From B46-G9 sp964548365 (lineage in GTDB: Bacteria > Desulfobacterota > DSM-4660 > Desulfatiglandales > Desulfatiglandaceae): 13,356 nt of DNA. A program made the translations under genes and the position numbers. The DNA is taken from positions 1 through 13,356 of the forward strand of contig CAZJRD010000087.1 of NCBI GenBank assembly GCA_964548365.1, read 5' to 3'. The notes beneath the pieces were generated by a model. That model did not search any database and was not told the DNA's origin. It was given only the letters and a program-made list of their open reading frames with translations. Below, piece after piece: positions 12,614 to 13,356 of this stretch (its first letter is position 1; each line of letters starts with the position of its first letter).

Positions 12614-13356
12614 TCAAAAAATGTTTGGTTCCGTCCACTCGCCAAAAACGTCACGGAAGACGTTCGCCATTTCGCCGACGGTCGCATAATTCCTACAACA
12701 CTCCACCAGGAAAGGCATGACGTTCTGTTCATCCCTTGCGGCCTTTTCCAAGGCCTTCAATGATTCCTTCACCGCCCTGTTATCCCGGGTCTTTCTCAGT
12801 TCTTTCAGCCGTTCAATCTGCAGGTTTGCCCACTCTTCATTATATTCGAAGAGCTCCACTTCCATGTCCACACCCTCGGTGTATTCGTTCACCCCAACCT
12901 TTTTGACCAATCCTTCCTGGAGTTTCTTTTCAAATTCATAGGCCTGTCTCGAGACCTCCGCCTGGACATATCCTGAGGCCACGGCCTTGACCATGCCTCC
13001 CATTTTTTCAACCTTTTCCATCTCTTCCAGGATTTTGCCTTCCATTTCCTTGGTCAGGGTCTCGAGGAAGTAGGACCCAGCCAAGGGATCTATCGTGTCC
13101 CTGAGACCGATCTCGTCCATGAGGATCTGAAACGTCCTGAGGGAGAGGAGCGCTGCGCGTTCCGTGGGGATGGTGTATGCTTCATCGAAACTGCAAAGGG
13201 CCGTGGTCTGTGCACCGGAAAGGGCCGCGGTAAGGGCATAATAGGCACCCCGCATAATATTGTTCTCCGGCTGCTGCTTGGTCATGCCTGAACCGCCCCC
13301 GCCGAATATACCCCGCAGGAAGAGCGCTTTCTTGTCCTGAACGGCATATCTCTCCC
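12614..13356 (-). CDS. Acyl-CoA mutase large subunit, methylmalonyl-CoA mutase family (3' part; runs off right edge)
   Basis: This is the C-terminal 246 residues of a B12-dependent carbon-skeleton mutase large subunit. The N-terminal part, with most of the barrel, lies outside the window. Family landmarks are TKQQPENNIMRGAYYAL, SFDEAYTIPTERAA, LRTFQILMDE and DTIDPLAGSYFLETLT. The protein ends with VFRDVFGEWTEPNIF, as in large subunits that lack the B12-binding domain, so a separate small subunit is needed and is not seen here. In place of the family's RxHxQTxG, where the histidine is catalytic, the sequence reads RGIFGGGGSG; the alignment needs no gap from the Arg to QQPENN. The frame is intact, so this looks like a functional variant with different chemistry or substrate, not a broken gene. 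No start can be assigned. It is the most upstream gene of the visible run. Confidence 0.9.
   Translation of the reverse strand, partial: ERYAVQDKKALFLRGIFGGGGSGMTKQQPENNIMRGAYYALTAALSGAQTTALCSFDEAYTIPTERAALLSLRTFQILMDEIGLRDTIDPLAGSYFLETLTKEMEGKILEEMEKVEKMGGMVKAVASGYVQAEVSRQAYEFEKKLQEGLVKKVGVNEYTEGVDMEVELFEYNEEWANLQIERLKELRKTRDNRAVKESLKALEKAARDEQNVMPFLVECCRNYATVGEMANVFRDVFGEWTEPNIF

Overview
This window reads as part of a catabolic gene cluster from an anaerobic, Gram-negative bacterium, most likely a Desulfobacterota (former Deltaproteobacteria) or related syntroph or sulfate reducer. That assignment is an inference. It rests on the mix of a TRAP carboxylate transporter, a three-subunit molybdenum hydroxylase, two different acyl-CoA ligases, a B12-type acyl-CoA mutase and an aromatic-sensing (V4R) regulator. 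Coding density is high, GC is moderate, and every supported gene lies on the minus strand, so transcription runs from high to low coordinates.

In the direction of transcription: a truncated acyl-CoA mutase large subunit (right edge to 12614); an AMP-forming acyl-CoA ligase (12556-10904); a TRAP transporter dctP-dctQ-dctM (10782-7829) with a strong RNA hairpin between dctP and dctQ; a spacer that looks like a small element with terminal inverted repeats and two perfect hairpins (7640-7802); a PaaK-type arylacetate-CoA ligase (7619-6327); a short spacer made of degenerate 7-base tandem repeats (6271-6326); the FAD, [2Fe-2S] and molybdopterin subunits of a xanthine-oxidase-family hydroxylase (6220-2398); a V4R-PAS-LuxR regulator (2355-649); a possible 46-residue small protein (610-470); and the 5' part of a stand-alone tryptophan synthase beta chain of the TrpB2 type (448 to the left edge).

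Working model (inference): an aromatic or heteroaromatic carboxylate is taken up by the TRAP system, oxidised by the Mo enzyme, activated to CoA thioesters by the ligases, and rearranged by the B12 mutase. The V4R regulator would sense the compound or an intermediate. The combination of Mo hydroxylase, PaaK-like ligase and methylmalonyl-CoA-mutase-like enzyme resembles the scheme described for anaerobic indole-3-acetate degradation in Aromatoleum. A tryptophan/indole enzyme sits at the other end of the same-strand run. The ring-opening hydrolase, CoA transferase, beta-oxidation genes and B12-binding mutase subunit expected for that pathway are not visible here, so the substrate remains open.

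The most unusual details are the mutase active-site segment, where the family's catalytic histidine is replaced within a glycine-rich stretch, and the regulator, which joins a zinc-type aromatic sensor to a LuxR helix-turn-helix instead of the usual sigma-54 AAA+ module. No tRNA, rRNA, CRISPR array or transposase gene is visible.
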